From positions 248,357-312,356 of the forward strand of contig NZ_VKDF01000004.1 of assembly GCF_007096355.1 (NCBI RefSeq): 64,000 nt of DNA, read 5' to 3'. The notes beneath the pieces are model-generated. The model did no database searches, was not told where the DNA came from, and saw only the letters and a list, made by a program, of their open reading frames with translations. The position numbers and the translations under genes were made by a program. Source of the stretch: Paracoccus sp. M683 (GTDB lineage: Bacteria; Pseudomonadota; Alphaproteobacteria; Rhodobacterales; Rhodobacteraceae). Of the stretch, positions 52,053-61,190 are shown piece after piece; within the stretch, counting starts at the first letter, position 1; each line of letters begins with the position of its first letter.

Positions 52053-52099
52053 GTCGGGTCTTGGCTATCTTGTGGGGGCGGTGGTGGCAAGGGGCGAGG

Positions 52100-52142
52100 G
52101 CACAGCGGGGGCTGTCTGCCCCCACACCCCCGAGGATATTTT
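52100..52142. repeat. Second copy of the interspersed G-run/C-run GGATATTT motif
   Basis: A short G-run and C-run (GGGGGCTGTCTGCCCCC, able to form a hairpin) is followed by ACACCCCCGAGGATATTTT, directly downstream of arginase on the minus strand. It parallels 1944-1995 and may serve as a terminator or transcript end for the arginase gene. Confidence 0.45.
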
Positions 52143-52156
52143 CGCGAGAAAGAAAC

Positions 52157-53077
52157 TCAGTAGCTGCGGGTCGGGCGGTCGAAGACCTTGCGGCCCATCA
52201 GGCTGCCGACCAGATCGACCATCAGTTTCGCGGTGCGGCCGCGGTCGTCGAGGAAGGGGTTCAGTTCCACCAGGTCCAGCGAGGTGACGAGGCCGGATTC
52301 GTGCAAGAGTTCCATGACCAGATGCGCCTCGCGGAAGGTGGTGCCGCCGGGGACGGTGGTGCCGACGGCGGGCGCGATCGAGGGGTCGAGGAAGTCCACG
52401 TCCAGTGACACATGCAGCAGGCCATCCGCCGCGCGGACGCGGTCGAGGAAGGCGCGCAGGGGGGCAACGATGCCCTGTTCGTCCAGCACGCGCATGTCGT
52501 TCACGGCGATCTCGGTTTCCTGCATCGCGGCATGTTCGGCAGGATCGACGCTGCGGATGCCGAACATGCAGATGTTTTCACCGGGGATCGGGGCCGGGAA
52601 GGGCGGGAAGGGATCAAAGCCAGAGCGGCCAGCGGCATAGGCCATGGGCGTGCCGTGGAGATTGCCCGAGGTTGTCGTCTCGACCGTATGGAAATCGCTG
52701 TGGGCGTCCAGCCAGATGACGAAAAGCGGGCGGTTCTGCGCGGCGGCATGGGCGGCGACGCCTGCCACCGTGCCAAGCGCCAGCGAGTGATCGCCGCCCA
52801 TGAAGATCGGCATGCCCTGACGCAGCGCGTCCTGAGCGGCCAGCGAAAGGGCACGGGTCCAGGCCAGCGTTTCGGGCAGGTGATGGACCACGGCATTGGC
52901 GCAGGTTTCGCCTTGCAGCGTGTCCATGGCCACGTCGCCGCGATCCTCGACCGTGTGGCCAAGCTGGGACAGGGTACTGGCCAATCCCGCCACGCGATAG
53001 GCGGCGGGGCCCATCAGGCAGCCGGGGCGGCGTTGGCCTTCGTCGACGGGGGCGCCGATCAGGATGCAATGGGTCAT
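52157..53077 (-). CDS. rocF: Arginase
   Basis: Hydrolyses arginine to ornithine and urea. The 306-residue ureohydrolase has all manganese-binding motifs: GGDHSLA (about 94-100), the DAHSDFH block (124-130) and SLDVDFLDPSIAP with the closing Asp pair. TTTSGNLHGTPMA and SLDLVELNPFLD further match arginase rather than agmatinase. The start MTHCILIGAPVDEGQRRPGC is typical. It is followed by the interspersed intergenic motif. The GIY-YIG gene ends 10 bp upstream on the same strand. Arginine biosynthesis genes argB and argD are also in the window but not linked. Confidence 0.94.
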   Translation of the reverse strand: MTHCILIGAPVDEGQRRPGCLMGPAAYRVAGLASTLSQLGHTVEDRGDVAMDTLQGETCANAVVHHLPETLAWTRALSLAAQDALRQGMPIFMGGDHSLALGTVAGVAAHAAAQNRPLFVIWLDAHSDFHTVETTTSGNLHGTPMAYAAGRSGFDPFPPFPAPIPGENICMFGIRSVDPAEHAAMQETEIAVNDMRVLDEQGIVAPLRAFLDRVRAADGLLHVSLDVDFLDPSIAPAVGTTVPGGTTFREAHLVMELLHESGLVTSLDLVELNPFLDDRGRTAKLMVDLVGSLMGRKVFDRPTRSY

Positions 53078-53087
53078 CTGGGGCCTT

Positions 53088-53951
53088 TCAGTTACGATTG
53101 AGACCGAATTCGCCGGTCGACAGGCGAGCCTTCCAACTGCTGTCCAAGGCGATCAACGTTGCAGAGGGAAGGTCGGGCGAGGTTCTCTCAAGGATCGAAA
53201 AACGAAGCGTTTCAGGTATAACGCCGGTCAGGCCGAGATTTCCGCCGTGCCCATTCTGCGAGTAGTTTCGCCAACGGCCAAGCTTATTCTGTTCGCCGCC
53301 CGCGCTGCCGACATAACCCTTGCCGGTATCCCGGTCGAGAATGTGATAGACGCCGCGCCATTGTTGCAGGGCCTGCTTCCAGCTGTTTGGCAGCGTGCCG
53401 ATTTCCTTCCAGTCCAGGGCCAGGACCGGCCAATCTGGCAGCGGCGGATCAATCTGCGCGTGGGGAAGGATAGAGGATATCTCGAAGGTATTGTTATGCG
53501 CCCAACGGTACCATGATAGCTCTTTCCCCGGCCAGCTTAGGATAAGCCGAAGGTCATATTCTGTCGGAAGATGCTGAAGGTCGAACTGCACCATGGTGTC
53601 GCGCCAGCCCTGGTTCGATTGCCCTAGCTGCAGCAATTCCTGTTGCAAGGGCAGTTGTTCGAGGTTCGGGCGCGACATCACCTTGTAGCCGGTGATCTGA
53701 AAGATGCCCAACAGCACAGCGGTTCCGGCGCTTTCCCCTGCGCAACTGACCAACCAGCCGGCCTTGCGCATGGCAGCTTCGGCCCTTGGGGATTGCAGAC
53801 GCTGATACACGTCCAAAAGATCGGGGCGCGTTCGCACGAGGCCGGGAAAGACGCGCTTAAGTGTCGGTTCCCGCGGGCTGTGTCGCATGACGACAACCTT
53901 GGCAGGATCGATCTCCATCTCTGCCAAAAGGTGGTCGAGCGTCAGCTTCAA
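53088..53951 (-). CDS. GIY-YIG nuclease-domain protein of unknown role
   Basis: A protein of about 287 residues. The C-terminal half carries a GIY-YIG-type nuclease signature: [20 protein letters not shown], then [15 protein letters not shown] with the conserved Arg, and a later [16 protein letters not shown], where Glu should bind metal. The N-terminal 160 residues ([34 protein letters not shown]) match no family I can name. The best start is TTG 53951, which overlaps the metG stop as TTGA. A longer frame to 53981 exists. It is Gln/Leu-rich compared with neighbours, suggesting transfer. Restriction, defence or repair are all conceivable. Confidence 0.75.
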   Translation of the reverse strand: MKLTLDHLLAEMEIDPAKVVVMRHSPREPTLKRVFPGLVRTRPDLLDVYQRLQSPRAEAAMRKAGWLVSCAGESAGTAVLLGIFQITGYKVMSRPNLEQLPLQQELLQLGQSNQGWRDTMVQFDLQHLPTEYDLRLILSWPGKELSWYRWAHNNTFEISSILPHAQIDPPLPDWPVLALDWKEIGTLPNSWKQALQQWRGVYHILDRDTGKGYVGSAGGEQNKLGRWRNYSQNGHGGNLGLTGVIPETLRFSILERTSPDLPSATLIALDSSWKARLSTGEFGLNRN

Positions 53952-55663
53952 CGCCGCGCGCCCTTGAAGCGGTCTTCCCATTCGGCGCGCTGGTCGTCGG
54001 TGATCTTGGCGAAAAGGTTGTCCGGAGTGGCGAAGGCATGGCCGGGTTTCAGCGCCATCATGGCCTGTTCCACGTCATCTGGCCAGCCGGTGTCGGTGTT
54101 CATGGCCTGCACCATCGCCTCTGCCGTAAAGGGGATGAAGGGGGCCGACAGGACCGCGTAGAGCCGGATCAGGTTCAGCCCGAGCCGGACCTGCATCGCG
54201 GCCTTTTCCGGGTCGGTCTTGAAGGTCGACCAGGGGGCGGCGGATTGCAGATATTCGTTGCCCAGCACCCAGATGGCGCGTAGTTCGGACGCGGATTTGC
54301 GCACCTCCATCGCGGCCATGAAACCTTCATAGGCGCGGATGCGGGTGGTCAGGGCCTCGATCAGGGCCAGTTCCTCGGCGCCGTAATCGCCACCTTCGGG
54401 GACCACTTCGCCGAATTTCGAGCGGCAGAACTTGGTGATGCGGCTGACGAAATTGCCCAGCACGTCGGCCAGATCCTTGTTCACCGATTGCTGGAAGTTT
54501 TCCCAGGTGAACTCGCTGTCACCGGATTCCGGGGCGTGTGACAGCAGCCACCAGCGCCAGTAATCGGCGGGCAGGATTTCCAGCGCGTGATCCATGAACA
54601 CGCCACGCCCCTGCGAAGTCGAGAACTGGCCGCCGTCATAGGTGAGGTAGTTGAAGGACTTGATGTAATCGACCATCCGCCATGGCTCGGCCGAGCCGAT
54701 CAGCGTTGCAGGGAAGCTAAGTGTATGGAAAGGAACGTTATCCTTTCCCATGAACTGGGTATAGGTCACGTCCTCGGCGCCCTCGTCCCGGCGCCACCAG
54801 CGGCGCCAGTCGGCGTCAGAGCGGCCATTGGCATCGGCCCATTCGGCGGTGGCGGCGATATATTCGATAGGCGCGTCGAACCAGACATAGAAGACCTTGC
54901 CTTCCATCCCCGGCCAGGGCTCGTCGCCGCGTTTCACCGGCACGCCCCAGTCGATGTCGCGGGTGATGCCGCGATCCTGCAAGCCATCGCCGTCATTCAG
55001 CCATTTCCGCGCGATCGAAGTCGTCAGGATCGGCCAGTCGGTCTTGCTGTCGATCCAGTCGCTGATCTCGCCCTTCAGTGCCGACTGGCGCAGATAGAGA
55101 TGCTTGGTCTCGCGGATTTCAAGATTTGTGCTGCCGGAAATGGCGCTGCGCGGGTCGATCAGGTCGGTCGGGTCCAGAAGCTTGGTGCAATTCTCGCATT
55201 GATCGCCACGGGCCTTGTCATAGCCGCAATTGGGGCAGGTGCCCTCGATATAGCGGTCGGGCAGGAAGCGGCCGTCGTCGATCGAATAGACCTGCTTCTC
55301 GCTGACCTCGCGGATGAAGCCGTTATCGGCCAGCCGGCCCGCGAAGTGCTGGGTCAGCGTCCGATTGCGGTCGCTGGACGAGCGCCCGTAATGATCGAAG
55401 GAAAGACCAAAACCGCGCGCCAGCGCCGCCTGTTCGCCGTGCATCCGGGCACAGTAATCGGGCACTGTCTCGCCGGTCTTGGCGGCGGCCAGCTCGGCCG
55501 GCGTGCCATGTTCGTCGGTGGCGCAGATGAACATCACCTCGTGATTCCGCGCGCGCAGATAGCGGGCATAAAGGTCGGCGGGCAACTGGCTGCCGACAAG
55601 ATTGCCCAGATGCTTGATGCCGTTGATATAGGGCAGGGCAGAGGTGATAAGATGGCGGGCCAT
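53948..55663 (-). CDS. metG: Methionine-tRNA ligase
   Basis: Charges tRNA-Met. The 571-residue class I synthetase has the HIGH-like motif [11 protein letters not shown] (residues 10-20), a knuckle with two CxxC pairs in [19 protein letters not shown] that binds zinc, and a KMSKS-region variant ([12 protein letters not shown]). The anticodon-binding domain occupies the C-terminal third ([20 protein letters not shown]). There is no C-terminal EMAP-type extension. ATG 55663 ([11 protein letters not shown]) was chosen. The frame reaches 55885 but the extension is not conserved. The GIY-YIG gene overlaps its stop. The 271-bp upstream gap contains no feature I can identify. Confidence 0.95.
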   Translation of the reverse strand: MARHLITSALPYINGIKHLGNLVGSQLPADLYARYLRARNHEVMFICATDEHGTPAELAAAKTGETVPDYCARMHGEQAALARGFGLSFDHYGRSSSDRNRTLTQHFAGRLADNGFIREVSEKQVYSIDDGRFLPDRYIEGTCPNCGYDKARGDQCENCTKLLDPTDLIDPRSAISGSTNLEIRETKHLYLRQSALKGEISDWIDSKTDWPILTTSIARKWLNDGDGLQDRGITRDIDWGVPVKRGDEPWPGMEGKVFYVWFDAPIEYIAATAEWADANGRSDADWRRWWRRDEGAEDVTYTQFMGKDNVPFHTLSFPATLIGSAEPWRMVDYIKSFNYLTYDGGQFSTSQGRGVFMDHALEILPADYWRWWLLSHAPESGDSEFTWENFQQSVNKDLADVLGNFVSRITKFCRSKFGEVVPEGGDYGAEELALIEALTTRIRAYEGFMAAMEVRKSASELRAIWVLGNEYLQSAAPWSTFKTDPEKAAMQVRLGLNLIRLYAVLSAPFIPFTAEAMVQAMNTDTGWPDDVEQAMMALKPGHAFATPDNLFAKITDDQRAEWEDRFKGARR

Positions 55664-55934
55664 GCGCGGGATATCCTTGATGCGGTCGGCGCCGTATGTA
55701 GCCGCCTTGGGGGGCAAGTTAAAGCCTGTGGATAGCTGATCGCGCTGCGGCGGATTTTGCTGCGCCCCGATCTGCGCAAGGTTGAAGTGCGGGTCGGCGG
55801 GCAAGGCCGGCTTGTCCGTATGCGAATGACCGGTGGCCCCGAACATGCGGAAAATGTCATGAATATGTCGCTTTACCTGCCGCAATGCGCGGGATATGCG
55901 GCCCGTGAAACGTTTTCTGAATTAAGAGGTTGCC

Positions 55935-56981
55935 ATGTCGCAATTGCAGAACCATCAGGTTCGCTTTACCGGGGATGCCAAGACATATTTCGGCATCTGG
56001 ATCGTCAATATCCTGCTGTCCATCGTGACCCTGGGTATCTATTCGGCCTGGGCCAAGGTGCGGACCAAGCGCTATTTCTCGCAGAATACGGTGATCGACG
56101 GCCGGCATTTCGACTATCACGCGACCGGCATGCAGATCCTGATCGGCCGCATTCTGGTCATTCTCGGGCTGATCGTCCTTTACATTCCGATCCTGAACCT
56201 GCTGGCCATTCTGGCGCTGCTGATCGCGCTGCCCTGGCTGTTGAACAGGTCCATCGCGTTCAATGCGCGCATGACCAGTTTTTCGGGCCTGCGTTTCGGC
56301 TTTGACGGCAGCTATGGCCGTTCGTTCCTGGTGTTCCTGCTGTATCCGATCCTGTCGATGCTGACGCTGTTCACCACCTATCCTTTCGTGGTCCGCGCGG
56401 TTCACCGCTATACCATCAGCGGGCATCGCTTTGGCACGGCGCGCTTTGGCTTTGACAGCCCGATCTGGCCGTTCTACCGCGCCATGCTGATCTCGATGGT
56501 CTGGGCCGTGGGCTTGCTGGTGGTGGGCTTCTTCCTGATCGGCGGGGTCGGCGTGTTCCAGGAACTTGCGATGGCCAGCCAGTATGGCGTCGAACCAGAT
56601 CCGGCGCTGATCGTTCGCTTCATGATGATGTATGTGCTGTTCTTCGTGGCGATCCTGCCGGCGGCCTTCATCTATCAGGCCTATCTGCGTAATTCCGTGT
56701 ACGAGAACATCACGCTTGAAGGCGGGCACCGGTTCCGTTCGACCGTGGTGCCGGCGCAGCTGGTCTGGGTGGCCCTCTCCAACGCGTTGGTTACGGTCGT
56801 CACGCTGGGGCTGATGTATCCCTGGGCCAAGGTGCGTATGGCGCGTTATCTGGCCGAGTCGACCGAGGTTCGTGCCGCTGGCCCGATCGACGCCTTTGTG
56901 GGCCAGGAAGAGGGCAAGGTCACCGCTTTGGGTGACGCCTATACCGATATCGAAGGGATCGACCTTGGGGTCGCCATCTGA
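55935..56981 (+). CDS. DUF898 (YjgN-like) membrane protein
   Basis: A 348-residue inner-membrane protein with two homologous halves. The repeated hallmark is LLSIVTLGIYSAWAKVRTKRYF near residue 30 and VVTLGLMYPWAKVRMARYL near residue 295, each a helix followed by a W-A-K-V-R basic anchor. FTGDAKTYFGIWIVN, GRHFDYHATGMQILIGR and GGHRFRSTVVPAQ match the family. About seven membrane segments are visible. Its function is unknown. AAGAGG lies 6 nt upstream of the ATG. The M48 protease gene begins 1 bp after its stop, so they form an operon. Confidence 0.9.
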   Translation: MSQLQNHQVRFTGDAKTYFGIWIVNILLSIVTLGIYSAWAKVRTKRYFSQNTVIDGRHFDYHATGMQILIGRILVILGLIVLYIPILNLLAILALLIALPWLLNRSIAFNARMTSFSGLRFGFDGSYGRSFLVFLLYPILSMLTLFTTYPFVVRAVHRYTISGHRFGTARFGFDSPIWPFYRAMLISMVWAVGLLVVGFFLIGGVGVFQELAMASQYGVEPDPALIVRFMMMYVLFFVAILPAAFIYQAYLRNSVYENITLEGGHRFRSTVVPAQLVWVALSNALVTVVTLGLMYPWAKVRMARYLAESTEVRAAGPIDAFVGQEEGKVTALGDAYTDIEGIDLGVAI

Positions 56982-56982
56982 C

Positions 56983-57993
56983 ATGGCGGGCAGCGCCCTG
57001 GGCCATGCCCATCCGGCGCTGTCATCGAAACGGATCGCCGCCCGGCTGGATTGGCGGGGCGGCGTGGTCTGGCTGCGCGATGCGGATGGCGCGGTGCTGG
57101 CCAGCGGGCCGGTCCAGCGGATCGAGCGGATGCCGGGCGGCCCGGCACAGGTGCATCTGCCCGATGGCTGGCTGTTTGAAACCGATGCCGATCTGAATGG
57201 GCTGCCCGGCGCGCGTCCCGATCGCTGGCTGTCGCGGCTGGAGGCATGGCATCCCCGACTGGCAGCCGTGGCACTGATCTGCCTGCTGGCGGCGGTGGCG
57301 CTGTGGCGTTGGGGGCTGGATCTGCTGGTGGCGCTGGCAATGGCGGTCACACCCGATGCGCCGGTGCGGGCGATGGATGGCGGCAATATGGTCATGATCG
57401 ACCAGGTCCTTGCCGAGCAGACGCAACTGGATCTTGACCGGCAACTGCAGGTGCTGGCGATCTTTGACGGCCTGGTGCGGCACGCCCCGCCCGCCCCCTG
57501 GGGCGAGTATCGGCTGCTGTTTCGCGACATCCCTGCGATGGGGCCGAACGCCTTTGCCATGCCCGGCGGCACCATCGTCATTACCGATCAGCTGATCCAG
57601 CAATTCGAGGATGACGATGTCATTGCTGCGGTGCTGGGGCACGAGATTGCCCATGTCTCTGAACGTCATGTGCTGGCGCAGCTGTATCGGGCCGGCTCGA
57701 TCTATCTGCTGGTGACGCTGATCGCCGGCGATCCCGGCCCGGTGCTGCAAGACTTTCTGCGCGAGGGGAATGCCCTTCTGGCCCTGTCCTATTCGCGCGG
57801 GCAAGAGGCCGAAGCCGACAGGCTGGGCGTGGCGACCGCCAATGCCGCCGGCCATGACGGCGCCGCACTGGCCGAGTTTTTCGACGCATTGCTGGACGAG
57901 ATTGGCGAGGACGAACTGGGATGGCTGTCATCGCATCCCGCGCTTGCCGATCGCGCGGCGCAGATCCGGGGCATGGCCGGCGGGACGGATTGA
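56983..57993 (+). CDS. Membrane-anchored M48-family metallopeptidase
   Basis: A 336-residue zinc protease homologue. The N-terminal 85 residues are a small soluble domain, followed by hydrophobic segments (about 92-122). The catalytic HEIAH is at residues 220-224 (LGHEIAHVSERH), with the third zinc ligand Glu in SRGQEAEADRLGV. MPGGTIVITDQLI and WLSSHPALADRAAQIR complete the M48 pattern also seen in BepA/LoiP. The ATG lies 1 bp after the DUF898 stop. The pairing suggests that the protease acts with, or on, the DUF898 membrane protein in envelope quality control. That is inference. Confidence 0.9.
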   Translation: MAGSALGHAHPALSSKRIAARLDWRGGVVWLRDADGAVLASGPVQRIERMPGGPAQVHLPDGWLFETDADLNGLPGARPDRWLSRLEAWHPRLAAVALICLLAAVALWRWGLDLLVALAMAVTPDAPVRAMDGGNMVMIDQVLAEQTQLDLDRQLQVLAIFDGLVRHAPPAPWGEYRLLFRDIPAMGPNAFAMPGGTIVITDQLIQQFEDDDVIAAVLGHEIAHVSERHVLAQLYRAGSIYLLVTLIAGDPGPVLQDFLREGNALLALSYSRGQEAEADRLGVATANAAGHDGAALAEFFDALLDEIGEDELGWLSSHPALADRAAQIRGMAGGTD

Positions 57994-58066
57994 TACAGCC
58001 GGTTGTGCGGGGCGGGGGCTGCGGACGGCTCTTGCCTGCGGCAAAGGCGCGGTGCAGGCTCTGGCC

Positions 58067-59035
58067 ATGATACCCGAATCCGATGTGACCTTCGCGGGCA
58101 GTTTTCTTGATCGCGCCGATCGGCTGCGTGCCGATCAGGCCGGGATGGCGGTGCGCATGGCCAACCCGGACAGCCGCGTTTCGCCCTTCTGGCGGGGCAA
58201 GCCGCTGTTTGACCTGACGCCAGACGGCCCGCGCCTGGCCTGGCTGTCTGCGGCCGAGCCGCTGGTGACGGGCTGTCCCGAGCCGATGGTTTTCATGGGG
58301 CTGGACGATGCCGGCATCGCGCATTTCGCCGCCGATGTGTCCCACATCGCCCCGCCCGACGAATCCCCCGCCGAATTTGTGGACAAGCGCACGCTGGATC
58401 TGTCCGAAACGCGCAAGTTCATCGACCTGCGCGCGATCATGGGCGAGATCGACCATCGCGACGCGGGCATTGCGGCGGCAGCCAAAGGGATATTCGAGTG
58501 GCGGCTGACCCATGGGTTCTGCGCCAATTGCGGCCAGCGCAACCGGGTCGGCCATGCCGGTTGGCGCTTTGACTGCCCCGCCTGCGGTCGGCAGCATTTC
58601 CCGCGCACCGATCCCGTGGTCATCATGCTGGTTCTGGATGGTGACCGGGTGCTGCTGGGCCGGCAATCCAATTGGCCCGAACGGATGTATTCGCTGCTGG
58701 CCGGCTTCATGGAGCCGGGCGAGACCGTCGAAGAGGCCGTGCGGCGCGAGGTTATGGAGGAAGCCGGGGTCAAGGTGGGCGAGGTGCGCTATGTCACCTC
58801 GCAGCCCTGGCCGTTTCCGGCCTCGCTGATGATCGGCTGCATGGGGCGGGCCGAGACCACGGAAATCAACCGCGATCCGGTCGAGCTGGAGGATGCGATC
58901 TGGGTCACCCGCGCCGAGATCGCAGCGGCGCTGGACGGCCGGAATGACAGGATCGCGCCGGCCCGCAAGGGGGCCGTCGCGCAGATCATCCTGAACGCCT
59001 GGGTTCAGGGCGTGTTGCCGGATTTTCCGGCCTGA
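58067..59035 (+). CDS. nudC: NAD(H) diphosphatase/decapping Nudix enzyme NudC
   Basis: A 322-residue NudC-type hydrolase that splits NADH to NMNH and AMP and can remove NAD caps from RNA. The domains run as an N-terminal beta domain, a zinc ribbon (CANCGQRN, then CPACGRQHFPR), and a Nudix box GFMEPGETVEEAVRREVMEEAGV. The NADH pyrophosphatase marker SQPWPFPASLMIG follows the Nudix box. The frame extends into the M48 gene. I chose ATG 58067 because it starts after that gene and gives a typical length. Confidence 0.93.
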   Translation: MIPESDVTFAGSFLDRADRLRADQAGMAVRMANPDSRVSPFWRGKPLFDLTPDGPRLAWLSAAEPLVTGCPEPMVFMGLDDAGIAHFAADVSHIAPPDESPAEFVDKRTLDLSETRKFIDLRAIMGEIDHRDAGIAAAAKGIFEWRLTHGFCANCGQRNRVGHAGWRFDCPACGRQHFPRTDPVVIMLVLDGDRVLLGRQSNWPERMYSLLAGFMEPGETVEEAVRREVMEEAGVKVGEVRYVTSQPWPFPASLMIGCMGRAETTEINRDPVELEDAIWVTRAEIAAALDGRNDRIAPARKGAVAQIILNAWVQGVLPDFPA

Positions 59036-59060
59036 TCCGCCGTTCGTGCGCCCGCCGCCG

Positions 59061-59486
59061 TCAAACCGCGTGCCGGGCAAGGGCGTGGCGCAGCAGATCG
59101 GCCACATGCTCTGACAGGGGCAGAGGGTCGTGCAGCACGGTTTCGATGGGCCACCACGATGCGGCCAGCGCATCATCGCCGGCAACCGGCTCGCCCGAGA
59201 CATAGTCGCACAGCACCCCCGCCAGCAGGAAATGGAATGACAGGCCGCCATCGCCATCGCGCAGGATCACGTCGATATTGTCCAGATACAGGCGCGGGGT
59301 GGCGATGACGCCGGTTTCCTCGCGCAGTTCGCGGGCTGCGGCCGCAAGGGCGGTCTCGCCCGGATCGACATGGCCGCCGGGAAACCCCCAAAGCCCGGCA
59401 TCGGGTGGATTGCGGCGGCGAACCAGCAGGACATCGCCACCGCGCAGTGTTACCGCCAAGGCGGCCAGTCGCGGAAAGCCCGGCAC
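59061..59486 (-). CDS. Nudix hydrolase
   Basis: A 141-residue single-domain Nudix protein. The box [24 protein letters not shown] is intact, with the REEG-type glutamates, and [18 protein letters not shown] precedes it. The substrate is probably a nucleoside diphosphate derivative, but the sequence does not specify it. The N-terminal [20 protein letters not shown] resembles ADP-ribose or dihydroneopterin-triphosphate type enzymes. It lies 18 bp after gcrA on the same strand and converges with nudC. Confidence 0.9.
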   Translation of the reverse strand: MPGFPRLAALAVTLRGGDVLLVRRRNPPDAGLWGFPGGHVDPGETALAAAARELREETGVIATPRLYLDNIDVILRDGDGGLSFHFLLAGVLCDYVSGEPVAGDDALAASWWPIETVLHDPLPLSEHVADLLRHALARHAV

Positions 59487-59504
59487 CGGATCAGCCGTGC
59501 CCGA

Positions 59505-60119
59505 TCAGCGGCGGCGATCCCGACGCGAGCTCATCGGCTGGAAGGCGACGCCGGTATGGGCTTCGCAATAGGGTTTTCCGGGTTGGCTGGGCAGCCCGCA
59601 GAACCAGAATTTCTCGGTCGCGGGGTCGCCAATGGGCCATTTGCAGGTGCGCTCGGTCAGTTCCATCAGCGACAGCTTGCGGGCCCGCTTCTCGATCTCG
59701 CGGACCGAAGCCAGTGCTTCCGGGCTGATCTCATTGGCCGATGGCTGCGGCGGCAGCGGCTGGCCGGCGGGCACGATCGGGCGCCGCGGGACCGGTGTGA
59801 AGGTGGGCTGGGGCGCGGGTTCTTCTTCCGCAGGCTCCGGGGCAGAGGGCTGAGGCTTCTCGGCCTTGGGTTCGGCCTTGGCCTCGACCTTCTTGGCGGG
59901 TTTCCTGGCAGGTTCGGGGGCTGCGACAGGTTCAGGGGCCGCGGCTTTCACCGGCGCGGCCTCGGCCTCGTCATTGCGGTTGGACAGACCAAGGCGATGG
60001 ACCTTGCCGATCACCGCATTGCGGGTGACGCCGCCCAGTTCCTTGGCGATGGCGCTGGCCGACTGGCCCTCGCTCCACATGCGCTTCAGCGTCTCGACGC
60101 GCTCATCCGTCCAGGACAT
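59505..60119 (-). CDS. gcrA: GcrA cell-cycle regulator
   Basis: An alphaproteobacterial transcription cofactor that binds sigma-70 RNA polymerase and senses CcrM methylation at GANTC sites. The N-terminus is diagnostic: MSWTDERVETLKRMWSEGQS, then KELGGVTRNAVIGKVHRLGL (helix-turn-helix, residues 1-45). A long Ala/Pro/Glu/Lys linker (50-135) is followed by a cysteine-containing C-terminal domain (LMELTERTCKWPIGDPATEKFWFCG and KPYCEAHTGVAFQP). The total of 204 residues is within the family range. GGAAAGG precedes ATG 60119. I saw no GANTC in the 117-bp upstream gap. Confidence 0.95.
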   Translation of the reverse strand: MSWTDERVETLKRMWSEGQSASAIAKELGGVTRNAVIGKVHRLGLSNRNDEAEAAPVKAAAPEPVAAPEPARKPAKKVEAKAEPKAEKPQPSAPEPAEEEPAPQPTFTPVPRRPIVPAGQPLPPQPSANEISPEALASVREIEKRARKLSLMELTERTCKWPIGDPATEKFWFCGLPSQPGKPYCEAHTGVAFQPMSSRRDRRR

Positions 60120-60236
60120 CGTTGCCTTTCCGGCAGGGCCCATCCCCGCCACATCTTGAAACCCGTGATTGACCCCGTCAGAAACGGGATGCCGAGAAAT
60201 AGCCCTGCGGGGCGGCAAATTCAAGGACCGCAAGAC

Positions 60237-61055
60237 ATGTCGCATAGCAGAACCGATAAGGCGCAGGAACTGGGCGTTCGTCGCTTTGGCCGGGTGAACT
60301 GGCTGGGGATGCGGACGCTGGCCCGGCGCGAGATCATGCGCTTCATGGCGGTGTGGCAACAGACTGTCTTTGCGCCCCTGATGACGGCCGGGTTGTTCGT
60401 CACCGTCTTTGCGCTGGCCCTGGGACGCGAGGGGCAGGTGGTCATGGGCGTGCCCTACCTGGCCTTCATTGGGCCGGGCATCATGATGATGACGGTGATC
60501 CAGAACGCATTTGCCAATACCTCATCCTCGATCATCTCGGCCAAGATGCAGGGCAATATCGTCGATACGCTGATGCCGCCCTTATCGGCAGGCGAATTGC
60601 TGGCCGGATACCTGGCCGGCGCCGTGGCCCGCGCGGGGCTGGTGGCCGTGGTGATCGGCGCGGGGATGGCGCTGGTCCTGGGGCAGGGCGTGGCGCATCC
60701 GATCTGGGCTGTGGCCTTTATCCTGCTGGGGGCGCTGCTGATGGGGGGGCTGGGCATTCTGGCCGCGATCATGGCGCAGAAATTCGACCAGATGGCGGCG
60801 ATCAACAATTTCATCATCACGCCGCTGAGCTTCCTGTCCGGCACCTTCTATTCGGTCGAGCAATTGCCCGAGCCCTTCCGCACCCTGTCGCACTGGAACC
60901 CGATCTTCTATCTGATCGACGGTGCCCGCTATGGTTTCGCAGGTGTCAGCGACGCGCCGCCCCTGCGCGGTCTGATCGTCTGTGCCGTGGTGGTGTGCCT
61001 GGTGCTGTTCACCGCCTGGCGCTGGTTGAAATCGGGCTATCGGATGAAACCGTGA
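60237..61055 (+). CDS. ABC-2 type transporter permease
   Basis: A 272-residue inner-membrane permease with six membrane segments. The family signature is NNFIITPLSFLSGTFYSVEQ followed by LSHWNPIFYLIDGARYGFAG. GRVNWLGMRTLARREIMRFM at the cytoplasmic N-terminus and SSSIISAKMQGNIVDTLMPP also fit ABC-2 exporters such as YadH, which pair with a separate ATPase (YadG-like). No ATPase gene is next to it, so the partner is elsewhere. AAGGA lies 9-10 nt before ATG 60237. The gene is divergent from gcrA with a 117-bp shared gap. Confidence 0.92.
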   Translation: MSHSRTDKAQELGVRRFGRVNWLGMRTLARREIMRFMAVWQQTVFAPLMTAGLFVTVFALALGREGQVVMGVPYLAFIGPGIMMMTVIQNAFANTSSSIISAKMQGNIVDTLMPPLSAGELLAGYLAGAVARAGLVAVVIGAGMALVLGQGVAHPIWAVAFILLGALLMGGLGILAAIMAQKFDQMAAINNFIITPLSFLSGTFYSVEQLPEPFRTLSHWNPIFYLIDGARYGFAGVSDAPPLRGLIVCAVVVCLVLFTAWRWLKSGYRMKP

Positions 61056-61124
61056 TTGCGTGGCTCGGCGATTGACGCTATGGCAAGCACATGATCGCAC
61101 GGACCGCCAGTTTCGCCCGTCCCC

Positions 61125-61143
61125 GACGTTGAATTTCAACGTC
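61125..61143. promoter_or_regulatory. 19-bp perfect palindrome upstream of argD
   Basis: GACGTTGAA-T-TTCAACGTC is perfectly symmetric around one base, centred about 57 bp before the argD ATG. The near-zero spacer is a poor RNA hairpin but an ideal site for a dimeric DNA-binding protein. It is a candidate operator for argD or the argD-GNAT transcript. The protein that binds it is unknown. Confidence 0.5.
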
Positions 61144-61190
61144 CGATCCCGCCTGCCCTTACAATTCGTCTGTCTTTGAAGGAATCTGCC

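Noticed and set aside
55722..55731. DnaA-box-like TGTGGATAG upstream of metG
   Set aside because: A single imperfect match with no cluster of further boxes, no AT-rich unwinding region and no dnaA nearby, so it is not an origin.
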